DNA from: Smallanthus sonchifolius
Taxonomy: Eukaryota > Streptophyta > Magnoliopsida > Asterales > Asteraceae
Length of the DNA stretch: 64,000 bases
Assembly (NCBI GenBank): GCA_023525975.1
Contig: CM042044.1
Coordinates: 10,278,501 to 10,342,500, forward strand
Direction of reading: 5' to 3'
Below, piece by piece: positions 31,701 to 43,660 of this stretch. Positions within the stretch are counted from its first letter, which is position 1. Each line of letters starts with the position of its first letter. The notes beneath the pieces were generated by a model. That model did not search any database. It saw nothing but the letters and a program-made list of their open reading frames with translations, and had not been told where the DNA came from. The translations under genes and the position numbers were made by a program.

Positions 31701-34700
31701 TGGTTTTTAGACAATGGTGCAAGCAACCACATGACCAGGCAAAGGAGCTATTTTTCTGAATTGGATGAAAAAGTAACAGGTCTAGTAAAATTTGGGGATG
31801 GATCAACGGTTGAAATCAGAGGTAAGGGTTATGTAACCGTGCAGTGTAAGAACGGTGATCATAGGGTCTTTGGCGATGTGTTCTATATACCTAAACTAAG
31901 CAACAACATCCTTAGCTTGGGGCAGTTAGATGAAAAGGGGTGTAAGGTGGTGATGGCAGATGGAATTTTAAAGCTTTATGAAAGATCTAACAATCTGCTG
32001 ATAAAGGTTCAGAGAAGTAAGAATAGATTGTACAAAGTGAAGCTCCAGGTATGTTTACTTTCTGAAACAACTAAGACCAGTGAACAGCACCGAACCACAT
32101 CAGTACCTGATGTAAAGAAAGGTCCAGTACCTGGTGAGATGAAAGGCTCAAGATCAGTACCAAATATTAAGCCAACAATTGAAAAGATCAGCAATGCAGT
32201 AACTATTTAGAAGAAACCAGAATTGTATGTAAGCCCAATTCAGTTTGGGACAATCCCTATGGCCCAGTTCAGAAACCCAGATGTTAGTAAGAAAAGTCCA
32301 GCAAGTCTGATTGATAGTCCAGTCCAAGATAGCAAGAACAGCCCAATTGCATGTTATGGGGCAAAAGCAGAAAGTCTTGGTGAAGCGAAAAGAAACCATG
32401 AACCGTTGAATGATCAAAGTATGGAAGGAAAGGAAGCTAGCACGAAGGCAAACTTGTCAACTAATATGACAATGGAACAACTTATGCAAATGTTCGGTGA
32501 TGGAAAAGCGCAAGCCAAGAAAATAAAGAGCAAAGTTACATCAAAGTTAGAAGTTGAAGGAAAGAATGCAGAATTCAAAGAACATGTCAAGCAGGTTTGT
32601 TTCAAACAAATGAAGTGGAAGAACAAAGATAAGAGAAGGATGCAAAAGGACTGGAATTAAGGGGGTGATTGATAGGTTAATTCCAGCTCGTCAATGACTG
32701 CCTTTTGACAGGCTGTCTGATCACTTCTGGCTAGAATCAATCAGAGCTTGATTTATGCAATTTATGGTCATTTCCTTTCTTGTAGATTAGAAAGCAATTA
32801 TCTTTCATTATAAATAGGGAATAGAATTACTTGTTAGAATGTACCAGTATTTTTCTTGGAATCAATATATAAAAGAGTCTGGGAGTCCCCCTAAAATCTG
32901 TTGTGTTCTTGTTCATTTGATCTAATTTTCTATTAAAAATCACATTAGTATTAAAACAAAATTAGTTTTTAGTCATATTTAACACACTTATTACTTATAT
33001 AATATAAAGTTTTTGGACATGCAGTTTTCAGGTCAAGCGGGTAAAACAAAAGATTAGCTTAAAGAAAGAAAGGTAAAAAGTTGTCTAGAGTGTATTTTTA
33101 ATGCATAAAATCTCCTAACTTAATTTATTCAAAATTTATATTATTATCGGAAGTTCCAAATTTTCAGACAAAAAGTATTTCATGTAAACCTGACCCGTTT
33201 TGACTTGCAATCCAACCCGCCCCATTTTGCCACCTCTACTAGCAACAAATTAAAGTGTTTATCACTTTCAACACACACCAGATGTCTTGAACATTTTTAG
33301 AACTCCCAGATACTTCCTTGAGCCAAGAATGAATATCATCTCTAGACCACTTTCGTTTCTTTGGTCTCACGGTAACCAAATTCTGAATGGTGGTGCCTGT
33401 TTTCAGCGGCGGGGAGGTCAACTGGTGATCAACCACCACAGATGATGGAACCGAGGGGGTTTTCCAGATAATGCCGCCCTGACTGTTATCGGCTGCACCA
33501 CTTGCTGGCGGCTCCTTTACATCATGTGTTGTCTCCAAACTACCAGAAACTTTAAACGGCTGTCCCAGAGTCCTTACAGCATCAGCTCTTTGTGATAACA
33601 TTTGACCACCTTTAAATGTTCCATATTGATCAAACCATGACGGAGCCATTTGAGGACTTATTTGAGAGTTCTCAATACTAACAGAAGTAGGCCCAGTCTG
33701 ACTCTGGCCAGATGCAAGTGCATCTTTTGAAGGTGGGTTAGCAGGTTGAGAAGCTAAACTCCGGTCAACGTTATCTGATGGAACTGTAGATCTTGGAATT
33801 TCAGAATTGACAAGTGGGACGGTTACTTGCTGACCATGCAATAAGTTATCTGAATCTTTCAATCTCTTCATTACCCTGTTATTTGGATCACTATCTATAT
33901 GTTTATAAGCCTTCATTTGGTTCAGTAATGAAATTTGTTGATGGAAACTATTTGGTTTAAGAGAACGACCAAACGCTTCACGATCTTTCTGAGATGCAGT
34001 ATTAATGGAATCATTGCTTGCTGCTGGTCCATTCATCATTTGAACTTGGTCAACCTTTTCAGTTGACTGCTCCCCCACAGAAGTAATAACCTCCTGTGCA
34101 CTCAAAGAACTTCTATTCCCCTTCTTTTCTGCCTCTTGTTCCTCTAGATTCTGCTTATCTAAAGAAGTTGACTCCACAATATTTAATTGACTTTTGTGAG
34201 CTTGAGTTGCTGAAAAAAGTTGACTTTGGATATTTGACCATGCATTAGGTAACATTTTTGGAAATGCACCGTGTTGAGAGACACCAGAATTAGCACGAGG
34301 GTGAGAGACAGGTAACTTTTCCCCGACTTGCATTCTTTCATCTGCTTGCCTGATTTGAGGAACATGTCCATTGAAAGATTCATTAGCAGCCGTTGGATGG
34401 TTTTGGAGCTGATTTCTTGCATTAGGAAAATCAATACCACCTAAAGCAGCAGGTAAATTTGTCATCATCTTATGTCCTGCGGTTCGACTTTCACTTTGAC
34501 CTGATATACTCATTCTATCATTCTTAAATTCTCCACATGAGGCTTCCTGAAAGGGAGGAAAAGGAGACAGCTCAGCATGACCCTTGCCCCTTGAATTAGC
34601 AGAGGACTGAGATTGACTCGAAGAATTTTGTTTGACCGCCTGCATAGCCATCGGTAACCACTGTGAAGGTGGACCAAGCTGTAAGCCAATACCCTGAGAG

Positions 34701-37700
34701 TTGGATGACTGACTTCTTTGATGAACACCAAAAGATCCATCAGAATTTTCTGGTTCAGGGATCTCAGATGACAAATTACGTTCCAACGAGTTCAAATGCC
34801 TCGCGATTCCACCATCCCTTGATTGGTCTACCTTGTGAAGAAGCTCCAGCATATTTTGACTTTGACTGCTCAAGTCGACAATGAAAGAAAACAAATTGCA
34901 AAATAAGTTTTCATACTTTCTTTTACATAAAAGGTAGAAAATAAAGATCAGAATTCAAATAGTACCTAGGTTGAGATGCCTTATCTGATGTGGATAAACC
35001 TACAGATCTGTCATGGGGAGCAAAGATATTAGCCACATGACCAGGAATCATGCCCTTGAAACGCATATCATCAGCTCCTTTCAGGGCACCTTCAACCTCA
35101 GGCACAAATCCCTGAAAAAAGAACAATGATCACTTGTAACAAACCTATTATAAGAAACAAATATTATGAATATACATTACTTGTGAATGGGTCGATTCAG
35201 GTTGCATTTTGTAATGATCAGATCAAATAAAGATAATTAAAACAGGGAACGGATCAAACAGGTTGAAAGTCATATTGAACGCATTAACTAATCATTAAAA
35301 TATAACAAACTGGACAATAAAGTGTTTTTGGACCAACCAAACATGTCTTCGACGCGTAATGAAAAATAGCCCGTTACAAGACGAACCCGTTTTTACCCGT
35401 GACTCAACCCACCAGACCAGCCCGTCTAGCCAGTTCAGTAGAACTTTACAAACCTGGCCACTAGTTTTGGTAAGTCCAAAACTTGCATGATCTTGACCTC
35501 CTAACCCTCGAGAATACTGCAGGGGCACAACCTTTGTATTGGTACCTTGGCTTGTTCCATAAGGCACTCCAACATCTTCATCCAGGTTTCCCATTGGATG
35601 ATACTGAAACTTCCGTGAGCCTGGGCCTGGACCTGAAATCTTTCTACCTGCCTGATTAGATAAACTTTGTTTTGTTCCAGCCAATGATCTGGAGTCACCA
35701 GCATCTGATGAAAATTTTTCCCGTTGGCCAACTGTATTAGGAAGGTGAGATGAACTGGACCTGTAGCTGTCATTAGAGTTCTCCTTTCTACTGCTATTTA
35801 GATCCTCCTTATCTGAGCTATTAAATGATGATTCAGATCTCTGTGGACCCTTATTATTCAGACGGTGTTGTGAAATCTCTGAATTCTCACTCCCTTTGGA
35901 TTTCACTGAGGAATCAACATGTTTCCAGTAATTAATATGATGGTTGTTTGGAGAAAATTGGTTAGAACGATCACCACCCTGCTGCAAGTTGCTTAAATTC
36001 GGTATAGCAGCAGTGTTTACTCTCTTCCAATCATTATTCTGAGATTGCTGTAATGAATTATCATTATCATTCATGTTGAATCCAGTGTTCACAGATGGTG
36101 GAACGGGCTCATTTGCATTGAATTGATTTCTTTTATTATTCGGCTGCCTTGTTCCATGCTGCTGAGGTGTCCGCTGACCTGGCACGGAACTTTCATAAAG
36201 TTGGCATTCTTCAACATTTGCCTTTTGTAGACCTCCACGGTGTAACCAATTGTTTCCTCCTAAAGAATGTTGGAACGCCATGTTGCTGTGATGCTTATCA
36301 TTCATATTAGGCAAGCTAACATCACTTAAACTTGGTTGTGTTTGATGTTTGTCGGTGTCTTTGTAAGGGTGTTTGCCAGGGTTCTGAAAATTAAGATCAG
36401 GCCATTCTTCTTGTACGCCTACACCACCGCCACCGTCACCACTAGTAGTTTCTGAAACTGCAGATTGCATAAGAGCACTCCAGCTACCACTCTGCATAGA
36501 AGGCAAACCACTTGAAAATTCATTATCATCCAACAAACTAGACATTCCTCCAGTCACATTTTTGCTACTTCCAAACGACTTCCATATGTTATCATCTGAA
36601 CCAAACAAGATTTTCTCCTCCTCAGGATCTAAAGGAGCTGCATCCGCTGCTGACTTATCCTGCATCATCTCTGCAGGGGATTCCTGCACAGATGGATTTT
36701 GTAGGCCAGTTTGCTGCTGAATGTGTTCCATCTTCATCCCACTGTTTGATCCTTGACCAAATGTGTTCCCGAACAAACCTTTACCCGAGACCATATTCTG
36801 TTCTGGAATTACTGCATAATTGTTACTAGGAAGTGAATTGTTATGAGGAAACTGATTTATAGACCCTCTTGAGCTAGAAACAGGAACCCCATATAAAGAC
36901 GGTTCAACCTGCTGCTGAACAAACCCCATGGACCGTTGTGGCTGAGGTTCAGGGTGCATCGATGGTGAAGCACGGTGCAACCAGTTTGGGTTAACTTCTG
37001 CTGGCTCGGTCCAACCATAACCAGATGAATCAGAAGTTGGAGTGCCATTAACAAGCCCACGTGAATGGCTTCCAGATGCCTGTTGTCTAGCAAATTGAGA
37101 AGCCTGATTTGATGAGTTTTGTTGCCTTTGAAGTTCTTGCATTTTTCTGAGCATAAGTTGCTGTTGAAGTTGCTGTATGTCGCCAAATCCTGACTGCTGC
37201 TGTTGTAATGGTTGTTGTAGCAAACCAGAATATTGACTATTAGTCTGACGTTGACCACCGAAAAGATCAAAACTACCATGAGCTTCAGAACTCTCTGGTC
37301 TAAACAAATTCTTTGAAGGTTGTTCTGGAGCAGGTTCTTCATGGGCCTCAAAGAATGGAAACCCCCTTTGGTTGACATTATTTTGACCATATTCTGCATT
37401 CACTCCCATAAAATTTGTTTCATCTGGCCTTGTTTGAAAATTTTGGCGTCCATACATGTAGCCATTTGAGCTTGGTTGTTCATGATGAGGATGAGACAGA
37501 TTTCTAGCAAACTCAGGCCCTGGATTTGTTTGTGTAGTGTTGAAAATATGTGGGTCCGGAACACGTTGACCACCGTGTCCTCTCTCAGTTTCTGCTTATG
37601 CACGAAAAGTGAGGATAAGACGTGTCAAAGCTAGTTAGTACAAATATACAAAAACATAATACAAATTTGAGGTGACAAAATGGGTGGGTCAGGCAGGTTG

Positions 37701-38271
37701 TGTAACCAGTCAAAACAGGTTTGGGTTGGAACAAGTAATTTATAGTGCAGGCCAAAAAGGGTTTGGGGTCGCAATTCCCCAAAACATTTTTTTGTCCACT
37801 TATTAAAAAAAGTTAAGAATAATTAATGTGTTAAATATGATTAGAAAAAATACATGAATGTCTAAACAAAATGATTTATGAAGTTGTGTGCGTTAGATAC
37901 ACACGTTTTGTGACTTTTCGACCCGTTGGACATGTCCGGCCCAGTTGACCCGTACCCTTAATACTTAAATATTTTAGTTTGACCCACTAGAAATAAAAAC
38001 ATAACCCAGAACGGCCCATTTAAAGGTAATCAACTAAAATGCCAGCTCTAATACATATCTTCAAAAACTTGCAGATAAGAGCCATGTTGTTACCTGATTG
38101 TTGTGAATTGTAGTTTCTTGAACTGGAATCTGACACAGCAAACTGTTTCTGATTACCAAGCCACAAATTGTCATTTATAGGCCAATTCCCATCCTGTGAT
38201 CGCAGACCCTGGGGCAAGTTTTCTTGCGCAAAGAAATTGTGAACCCTATCCCCAACTCCGTTGCCAGGCAT
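28752..38271 (-). CDS. Plant 'dentin sialophosphoprotein-like' Q/N/S-rich nuclear protein (8 coding exons)
   Basis: Coding exons: 38271-38094, 37591-35454, 35111-34966, 34868-33279, 30060-30012, 29921-29701, 29621-29514, 28980-28752. Lengths add to 4,659 nt (1,552 codons plus stop) and every junction phase fits. The start is MPGNGVGDRVHNFF, which I prefer to an in-frame Met six codons upstream. Exons 2 and 4 are low complexity (Gln/Asn/Ser). Conserved-looking blocks are NMLELLHKVDQSRDG with LQLGPPSQW (exon 4), RRIILSTQLMQQLFPPP with YAARLALGDAC (exon 6), and SSILDLRVECQDVEKFSIIN plus RYVIAVQLPKNLPERVQCLS at the end. From memory this matches the Arabidopsis At5g07940/At5g07970/At5g07980 group, some members of which have been linked to SWI/SNF remodelling. 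Function here is inferred. Confidence 0.88.
29922..30011 (-). other. 90-bp intron with a GC donor
   Basis: The exon ends …ATGGAAAAG and the next bases are GC, not GT. The acceptor is GTGACAG|GTAAAT. Splicing here keeps the frame (…RLMEK|VNDDGE…) and joins two conserved-looking blocks, so a GC-AG intron is the best model. Confidence 0.65.
30354..30619 (+). repeat. 5' LTR of Copia element
   Basis: 266 bp, termini TGATAG…CTATTA (the last dinucleotide is TA rather than CA in both copies). Contains TATAAATA at 30493-30500. Confidence 0.88.
30493..30500 (+). promoter_or_regulatory. TATA box of the Copia LTR
   Basis: TATAAATA, also kept in the 3' LTR at 32809-32816. Positioned about 125 bp before the LTR end, as expected for the U3/R boundary. 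Confidence 0.6.
30622..30634 (+). promoter_or_regulatory. Primer-binding site (initiator tRNA-Met)
   Basis: TGGTATCAGAGCC begins two bases after the LTR, the standard initiator-Met complement. Confidence 0.9.
30685..32210 (+). pseudogene. Copia Gag-protease, frameshifted and internally deleted
   Basis: Gag begins MPGGNDENALVQAARE at 30685 and includes NYTVWSIMMKTILAANG. A one-base frameshift near 31085 (…FAAKLG, then VQTKYKTLGVSLED in the next frame) breaks it; the second frame runs to 32210. The zinc knuckle is cut down to CYNCDKCKAPSKGK, losing its His and last Cys. The protease motif WFLDNGASNHMT (about 31701) and a GAG-pre-integrase remnant (LYKVKLQ) remain. After this all polymerase-coding sequence is missing. 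Confidence 0.8.
32223..32660 (+). pseudogene. Residual 3' coding sequence of the Copia element
   Basis: A Lys-rich open frame between the deleted Gag-protease and the polypurine tract AATTAAGGGGG (32655-32665). It shows no recognisable RNase H motif; it is either unrelated 3' sequence or the far end of the lost polyprotein. Confidence 0.4.
32670..32935 (+). repeat. 3' LTR of Copia element
   Basis: 266 bp, same termini as the 5' LTR, with about six substitutions between the two copies by eye. Confidence 0.88.
34865..34870 (-). other. Tandem NAGNAG splice acceptor
   Basis: On the minus strand the exon 4 acceptor reads GAGCAG. Use of the first AG includes one more Ser codon than the second (…QPSSQSQN against …QPSQSQN). 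Both keep frame. Confidence 0.5.
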
Positions 38272-38425
38272 TAATGATGTAGGCCCCACAACTTGAGGCT
38301 AACACTAAAGATTCTCACTTTCTTGTAGATAACCTTCAAAAACTGTATGTAGCTTCAGCATATATACAGTAATCTGGTATCACACTTCCATCAAGCTAAC
38401 CCACCTTGTGAAAATCCTGAATATG
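38095..38425 (-). other. 5' UTR segment adjoining coding exon 1
   Basis: Upstream of the ATG at 38271 the sequence runs back to a candidate acceptor ATTCAG|GATTTTCACAAG near 38418. It therefore holds the last part of the leader. The interval overlaps coding exon 1 (38271-38094). Confidence 0.5.
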
Positions 38426-40585
38426 AATAATAATCAGTCAGATATGAAGTGGTTGCCAATAAGAATCCATCTACTTTATGCACATTTTAAGAATGAGTTA
38501 AAAACAAGAAAACCAGTTATGATATTTAACCTAAAAAAATCGTACTTCCTTTAGTTCATCAATCCTATATAACCAATGTATCCTTGTAACAAAATATTAA
38601 TGGAAAAAGCATTTTAAATGCCAAAACTACCATAAAAGCTAACACAATAAGATGAACTTTGACAATCAGGCACTTAAACATGTATCAGAAGCAATAAAGA
38701 TATGACATCCCCGATAACTTTTTTTGTAAATGGCAGGAAATATGGTGTCTCCTAACACACAATAGAAGCAATGCAAATATAACTCTGCCCCTTTATATGG
38801 CAGGAAAATAACAAATCTAGCATTTTTTTTATAAGTCATTAATTTGTTTGTCTCGTCATATATACAACTCTTAACTTATTATTGTTTAATCCATCCTTTA
38901 CTAAGTCAGACTGTTATTTATTTAATGTTCTCTAATGCAACTAGTTTGACTCTTCTTTATCAACGTTGATATAAGAAAAATAAACAGTAAATAATCATGT
39001 AAGATTCTAAGTGCAATAATCATAGCTGAGTGACTGAGTCTTGGATTAAATTATTATTACTTTTTTGTTGGATATTCTTATTGAATATTTCAGTACAGAC
39101 CGTCAGATCACATAAACGGAATGGAAAGGGTTCGCTCGGGGATGAAAATAAAAATTCAGTTATCAACAACCATTCATATGTCACCTCCAAGCAAAACAAA
39201 ATTGCAAGAATAGAGTTAGGTTATGAATCAACTTTCAAACTCCTAATTGGAGTGATGTATAAGTCAAAATGTACTTGCATTAACCACAAGAGATTGTCTT
39301 GTCACATTAGTCATTCATTATGATTTAAACAAATGTCGACAACAAATCTTTTTACTTGTCTGGCTATAAACTACTAATAAGTTTTGTATCAATAAAATTT
39401 GCACAGAAACCCACAAAAATAGCAAAAGTGAGGTAAAAAATCTAGGATATAATATGATTCAATCACACAAGTGTGTTTGCCAAAGAAACAGCAAAAAATC
39501 TAAAAAGAAACCTAGAAAACAGCACAAATAAGGTAAAAATCTATGGTAAAATATATAGAACCGTAAAATATGATTCACTGATAGAACTATAGAAGTACGC
39601 TTGCCAAAGCAACAGAAAAAAATAATATACGCAGTAACCCACAAATAAGCAAACTAAGGTATGCCGTATACATCCAGGTTAGAATATCTAGAATCATACA
39701 ATATGTTAGGAAACAGATATCTATCCTAAGACGTTTGATAATTTCATTTATAAAATCTGAGATACCACAAAATCAATATTACAGATTTACATTTATAGAA
39801 ATAGAAACCATGATATATATGTGAACTGGTACCAACTAAAGGTGATGTAGAAATAACATACAGTAGTTAAAAAAGGAAAAATAGCCATCACAAAAAACCA
39901 AAAAATTTGCAATGAGAACAGTGTGTAATCTTTTTGAAAGGCCAACAGAGCACCAACCATGCACCTAGCTTGAAAAGACCTTCCTATTAAGCATTATAAC
40001 TAACATTGTTAGCCACCTCACTGAAAGTTCCATAAGAAGTATTCCTTGATGGCTCAGACTCCTCTTCCTTAACTGTTAAAGTTTCATCAATCTTGCTGAA
40101 CTAACTTAATATGAACAGAAACACTAATTTCAAAATCACACTCAGAATGTTAAACTCAAACTAACTTAATATGTCCTTGTCACCTAGGTTACAAACCCTG
40201 ATCTTTTCACAAAGAATCACTATTCACTAAATCACTAATATACTCCAGAAAACCTAACTAATCAGAGCTGCCACCACAACTAGCCACTTAACAATCACCA
40301 TAAATATACAAACACAAATACATTGCACTGATAGAAAATGGAAACCAACGTTTAAAACCCAAAATTTCATACCAAAACGAAAAACCTGCACAAAATAGCA
40401 GGAAGATCAAACTTGCTAAACGTTTCCACACCGAAATTCCAAACAATTAACAATTAATTCAATCAAAAAGAAGAAGATAAACATAAAAGCAAAGGCGATT
40501 CCTTCGAAAAGTGAAATTAAAGGCTTTTGCTTTTTGGATGATAAAAAATTAGGGTTTTGAGGTGTGCGAAAAGGTGTGTACGAAC
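38426..40585 (-). other. Probable 5' UTR intron of the Q/N/S-rich gene
   Basis: AT-rich, with no conserved-looking open frame. A diverged repeat (about 39410-39500 against 39520-39640: AACCCACAAA…GCAAA…AGGTAAAAA…) is visible. Candidate donor TCTCAA|GTAAGTTCG lies near 40590 on the minus strand. Confidence 0.45.
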
Positions 40586-40765
40586 TTACTTGAGAACATT
40601 GAAACATAAACGCCGGAAGAGGTCGAAATCGGAGCTTCGTTGAGGTTTAACTCAGGAACTAGGGTTTGAATCGGTGAGAAAAACGGGGGATGTCGAGGAG
40701 ATGAGGGATTCAGAGAGAGATAAAGTGATCGTGCGAAATTTTCAACGAACTGTAGAATGAACCTA
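40586..40765 (-). promoter_or_regulatory. Probable first (leader) exon and promoter-proximal region
   Basis: Minus-strand leader-like sequence: TTATCTCTCTCTGAATCCCT, CAAACCCTAGTTCC and pyrimidine runs, then a consensus donor GTAAGT. This is the usual form of a plant 5' UTR exon. The start site is approximate. Confidence 0.5.
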
Positions 40766-41075
40766 GGCCCTGAACCGAAGCGGAGGTTCGGGTTTATACG
40801 AATCGTGTGGTTCGGATCGAGGCTGAACCAATCGCAGATTTTCGATACAAACCTAATACAAAAAAAAGAGAATGAAACCAAAAATTGGATTTATGTAAAC
40901 CTGTTCCCAAACGGAATCCTGCTAAAAAAACATAAAACTTTTTATTAAAAAATAGCACCTTACTTTAATTCGGTTCATTCCAAACCTTTAGCGGTAAATA
41001 TTATTATTGTATTCTTTGTAATTAACTAGTGGGTTACCACCCGCACTCTGCAGCGGGTTCGAAACATAGATAAAA

Positions 41076-42832
41076 GAGTAAATTATAAATTATGTCTTTT
41101 AACTTTATACAAAATTACAAATTATGTCCTTTGCTTTTAAAAAACTGGATGTTATTTTTTTGAAACTTTTGCATACTTTAAGGGTCTGTTTGTTATGGTG
41201 TAATGGAATGGACGAGGGAATGGAATGAACAAGGTGATGGAATGAACAAAGGAATGAAATGGATCATTCCACTCTATTGTTTTGTTTGGTTACCATGAGG
41301 AAATGAAATAAATCATTACTTTATGTTGTTTGGTAGGCTAGAAAAAACGAAGGAAAAAATCGGTGGTGAGTGGCGCTGGTGGTGGGGGACGGTGGGTGAT
41401 GGCGGCGGTGGTGGGTGGTTTTGGGTGGGGGTGACGGTGGCGATGGTAGGAGGTGGTGGTGGAGGGGGCGACACTGGTGTTGTGGTGGGAGGTGGCGGTG
41501 GGTGGTGGTAGCGGTGGCGGTGGTTGGTGGAGGCGACGGCTGTGGAAAGTAGGGGTGTGTGGTTGCGGTGGGTGGCGGTGGCGGTGGCGATGGTGGTGGC
41601 GGCGAGATATGGCGGTGGGTGGTGGTGGGAGGCGGCGACGGTGGTGGGAGGTGGTGGTGGTGGTGAATGATGATGAAGGGTGAAATAGGGGATGACGACG
41701 ATGGATTGCAATGGTGATGATATTTCCGTCATTTGTTAGTCAGGTGATGAAAATGATGGATTGCAGGGGATATACGATTTGGATTCCATTGCTAATTTTA
41801 GGATTGGGATGGTGATTGCCTGTAGTCGGCGACGTCTTACGATTTCACAACCGAGCCCTGAAGTGTTCATTCGAACCAAGGTATTCAATCAATTTGCATC
41901 GTCTTTCCTCTTGTTGCAATGGGAACGATTGAATCAGGAATGAAGAGTAGGAGGCGTCTAAGATTCCGACGGCGTTAATGATATCGTATAAGGGATAATT
42001 TAAGGCGGATTCAACTCGTGGAGATTGCCATCAATTTTGGAGAAAATTATTTGGATTTTGGATATTTCCATCAAATCTTAAACTGTGTATTATTCTAAAT
42101 CAATTTTGTAGAAACATAATTTACTCATAACTTCAAGTGGTTGATATTTCAGGTAATATGAATCTGGTTTTGCAATCAATTTTGGATTTTGTGACTTCGG
42201 CTTCAAGATTTGGGTTTGAATTAGTGATTTGTGTTCTTGTACAACACAGAGAAAAATGATTTGGTTCTTTGATACTATCACATATATCTTGAATTGAGCA
42301 TATTTTATTAACGGGTATATAGTTTTACTTCCTTTCAACATCTGCGTCTTATTTCCTTTTAAATACCCAAAGTATTCAAGAAAATGAGCTTGAGTTATTA
42401 TTTGGTGTTTTGGTTATTATATTTTGTTAATCCAGGTTGTGATTAAGCTTAAATCGTATTTCTATCAAAACTTTAAAAGGAAACGTTCATCATATCTCCA
42501 GCTCGACGGAGTTCAGATCACTGTGAAGTCGACGGGGATGAACGAAGAGGGGGTAGGTTAAGTTTATTGAGAGAGGGGTTCTATTAATATCCAGATTTTT
42601 TATTTTTGTATTATTAAAAGACTTTCTTAAGTAAATTACACTTTTCGTCCTTTACAGGGTAAAATGACCGTTTTGCCTAACAGAAATAGTTAACTCCAGT
42701 TAGTGGAAAGGACTTAAAGTGTGCAAAAGTTTTTAAAAAGGACATCCAATGTATTTTTTAAAGACAAAGGACATAAGCTATAATTTTGTATAAAGTTAAA
42801 GGATATAATTTGTAATTTACTCTAGATAAAAC
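41076..42832. mobile_element. Non-autonomous Mutator-like element, 1.76 kb
   Basis: Inverted termini of just over 100 bp (GAGTAAATTATAAATTATGT … and … GGATATAATTTGTAATTTACTC). A perfect 9-bp duplication TAGATAAAA flanks it (41067-41075 and 42833-42841). The interior holds a sequence starting GGGTCTGTTTGTTATGG (near 41180), a long GGT/GGC-rich tract and short AT-rich stretches. No transposase is present. Confidence 0.88.
41360..41680. repeat. GGT/GGC-rich low-complexity tract inside the MULE
   Basis: Strong strand asymmetry (G-rich plus strand) with many GGTGGT and GGCGGT units and several GGG runs. It produces long but meaningless Gly- or Pro-rich open frames on both strands. It could form G-quadruplexes. 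Confidence 0.75.
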
Positions 42833-43660
42833 AAAGCACGTTACATTCTACGTGACGTTTAAAAAAATCACATCTCATCTGTATATTTAATAGTTACGAA
42901 AAAGCTACCTCGTTTTATACGAAACTGAAGTTACTCGGAAAAAAAAAATTACATCGAAACGTAGATAAAAATAAGCATGCCAGCGACACATTATAGCGTG
43001 TCGGTTTAAACGTAGAAAAAAACGCCGCGCCAGTGTATTTTGAGATAAGCGTCAGACGATTTAAAAAATGTTTAAAACAACGATTGATTTAAAAATAATG
43101 TTACGAAAGTTCACGCCGAAGGGTAAATAAAAATAGGCATGTCGCAATGTCAATTTTGAAATTTTATAAAACACCATAGTTTAAAAGTTGCAAAAGTTTT
43201 AAAAAATGACATCCAGTGTAATTTTTAAAGGTAAAGGACATAAGCTATAATTTTGTATAAAGTTAAGGATATAAACTGTAATTTACTCTAGATAAAACAA
43301 AGCAAATCACGGCGTTACATTCTACGTGACGTTTAAAAAAATCACATCTATCGGTGTATTTGATTGTTACGAAAAAACTACCTCGTTTTATACGAAACTG
43401 AAGTTATTCGGAAAAAAAATTACATCGAAACGTAGATAAAAATAAACATGTCGGCGACACATTATAGCGGGTCGTTTTAAACGTAGAAAAAAACGCCGCA
43501 ACGGTGTATTTTGAGATAAGCGCCAGACGGTTTAAAAAATGTTTAAAACAACGATTGATTTAAAAATAATGTTACGAAAATTCACGCCGAAGGGTAAATA
43601 AAAATAGGCATGTCGCAATGTCAGTTTTGAAATTTTATAAAACATCATAGTTTAAAAGTT
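42737..43660. repeat. 456-bp tandem duplication spanning the MULE right end
   Basis: TCTAGATAAAACAAAGCA occurs at 42831 and 43287, and sequence on both sides matches for hundreds of bases. The duplicated unit includes the last ~95 bp of the MULE terminus and the right-hand copy of its target duplication. The second copy has small indels and substitutions. Confidence 0.85.

Larger units (their letters stand above)
30354..32935 (+). mobile_element. Deletion-derived Copia element (2.58 kb)
   Basis: Two 266-bp LTRs, a primer site, Gag-protease and a polypurine tract are present, but integrase, reverse transcriptase and RNase H are gone. A perfect 5-bp duplication AAAAT flanks it (30349-30353 and 32936-32940). 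About six differences separate the LTRs, so the insertion is not recent. It lies in a host intron, antisense to the host gene. It could only move with help from a complete relative. Confidence 0.88.
30177..33238. mobile_element. hAT-like element (about 475 bp net), split by a Copia insertion
   Basis: The outer ends are inverted: TAGAGGTGGCAA at 30177 and TTGCCACCTCTA ending at 33238. Flanking octamers ATAGCTAC (30169-30176) and CTAGCAAC (33239-33246) agree at six of eight positions, consistent with an old 8-bp hAT duplication. There is no transposase. It sits in the intron of the Q/N/S-rich gene and was later split at 30353 by the Copia element. Confidence 0.6.
41036..43660 (-). mobile_element. 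Helitron-like sequence with 3' terminus at 41036
   Basis: On the minus strand ACCCGC-TGCAGAGT-GCGGGT (about 41057-41048 region) is followed nine bases later by CTAG (41039-41036) and host T. It is the same design as at 5119. A Mutator-like element interrupts it after 41075. The right-hand limit is only the end of its tandemly duplicated sequence (AAACGTAGATAAAAATAAGC-type units). No Rep/helicase is visible. Confidence 0.5.

Noticed and set aside
41323..41732. Gly-rich and Pro/His-rich open frames on both strands
   Set aside because: They arise from a GGT/GGC low-complexity tract inside a Mutator-like element; no start context, splice support or domain.
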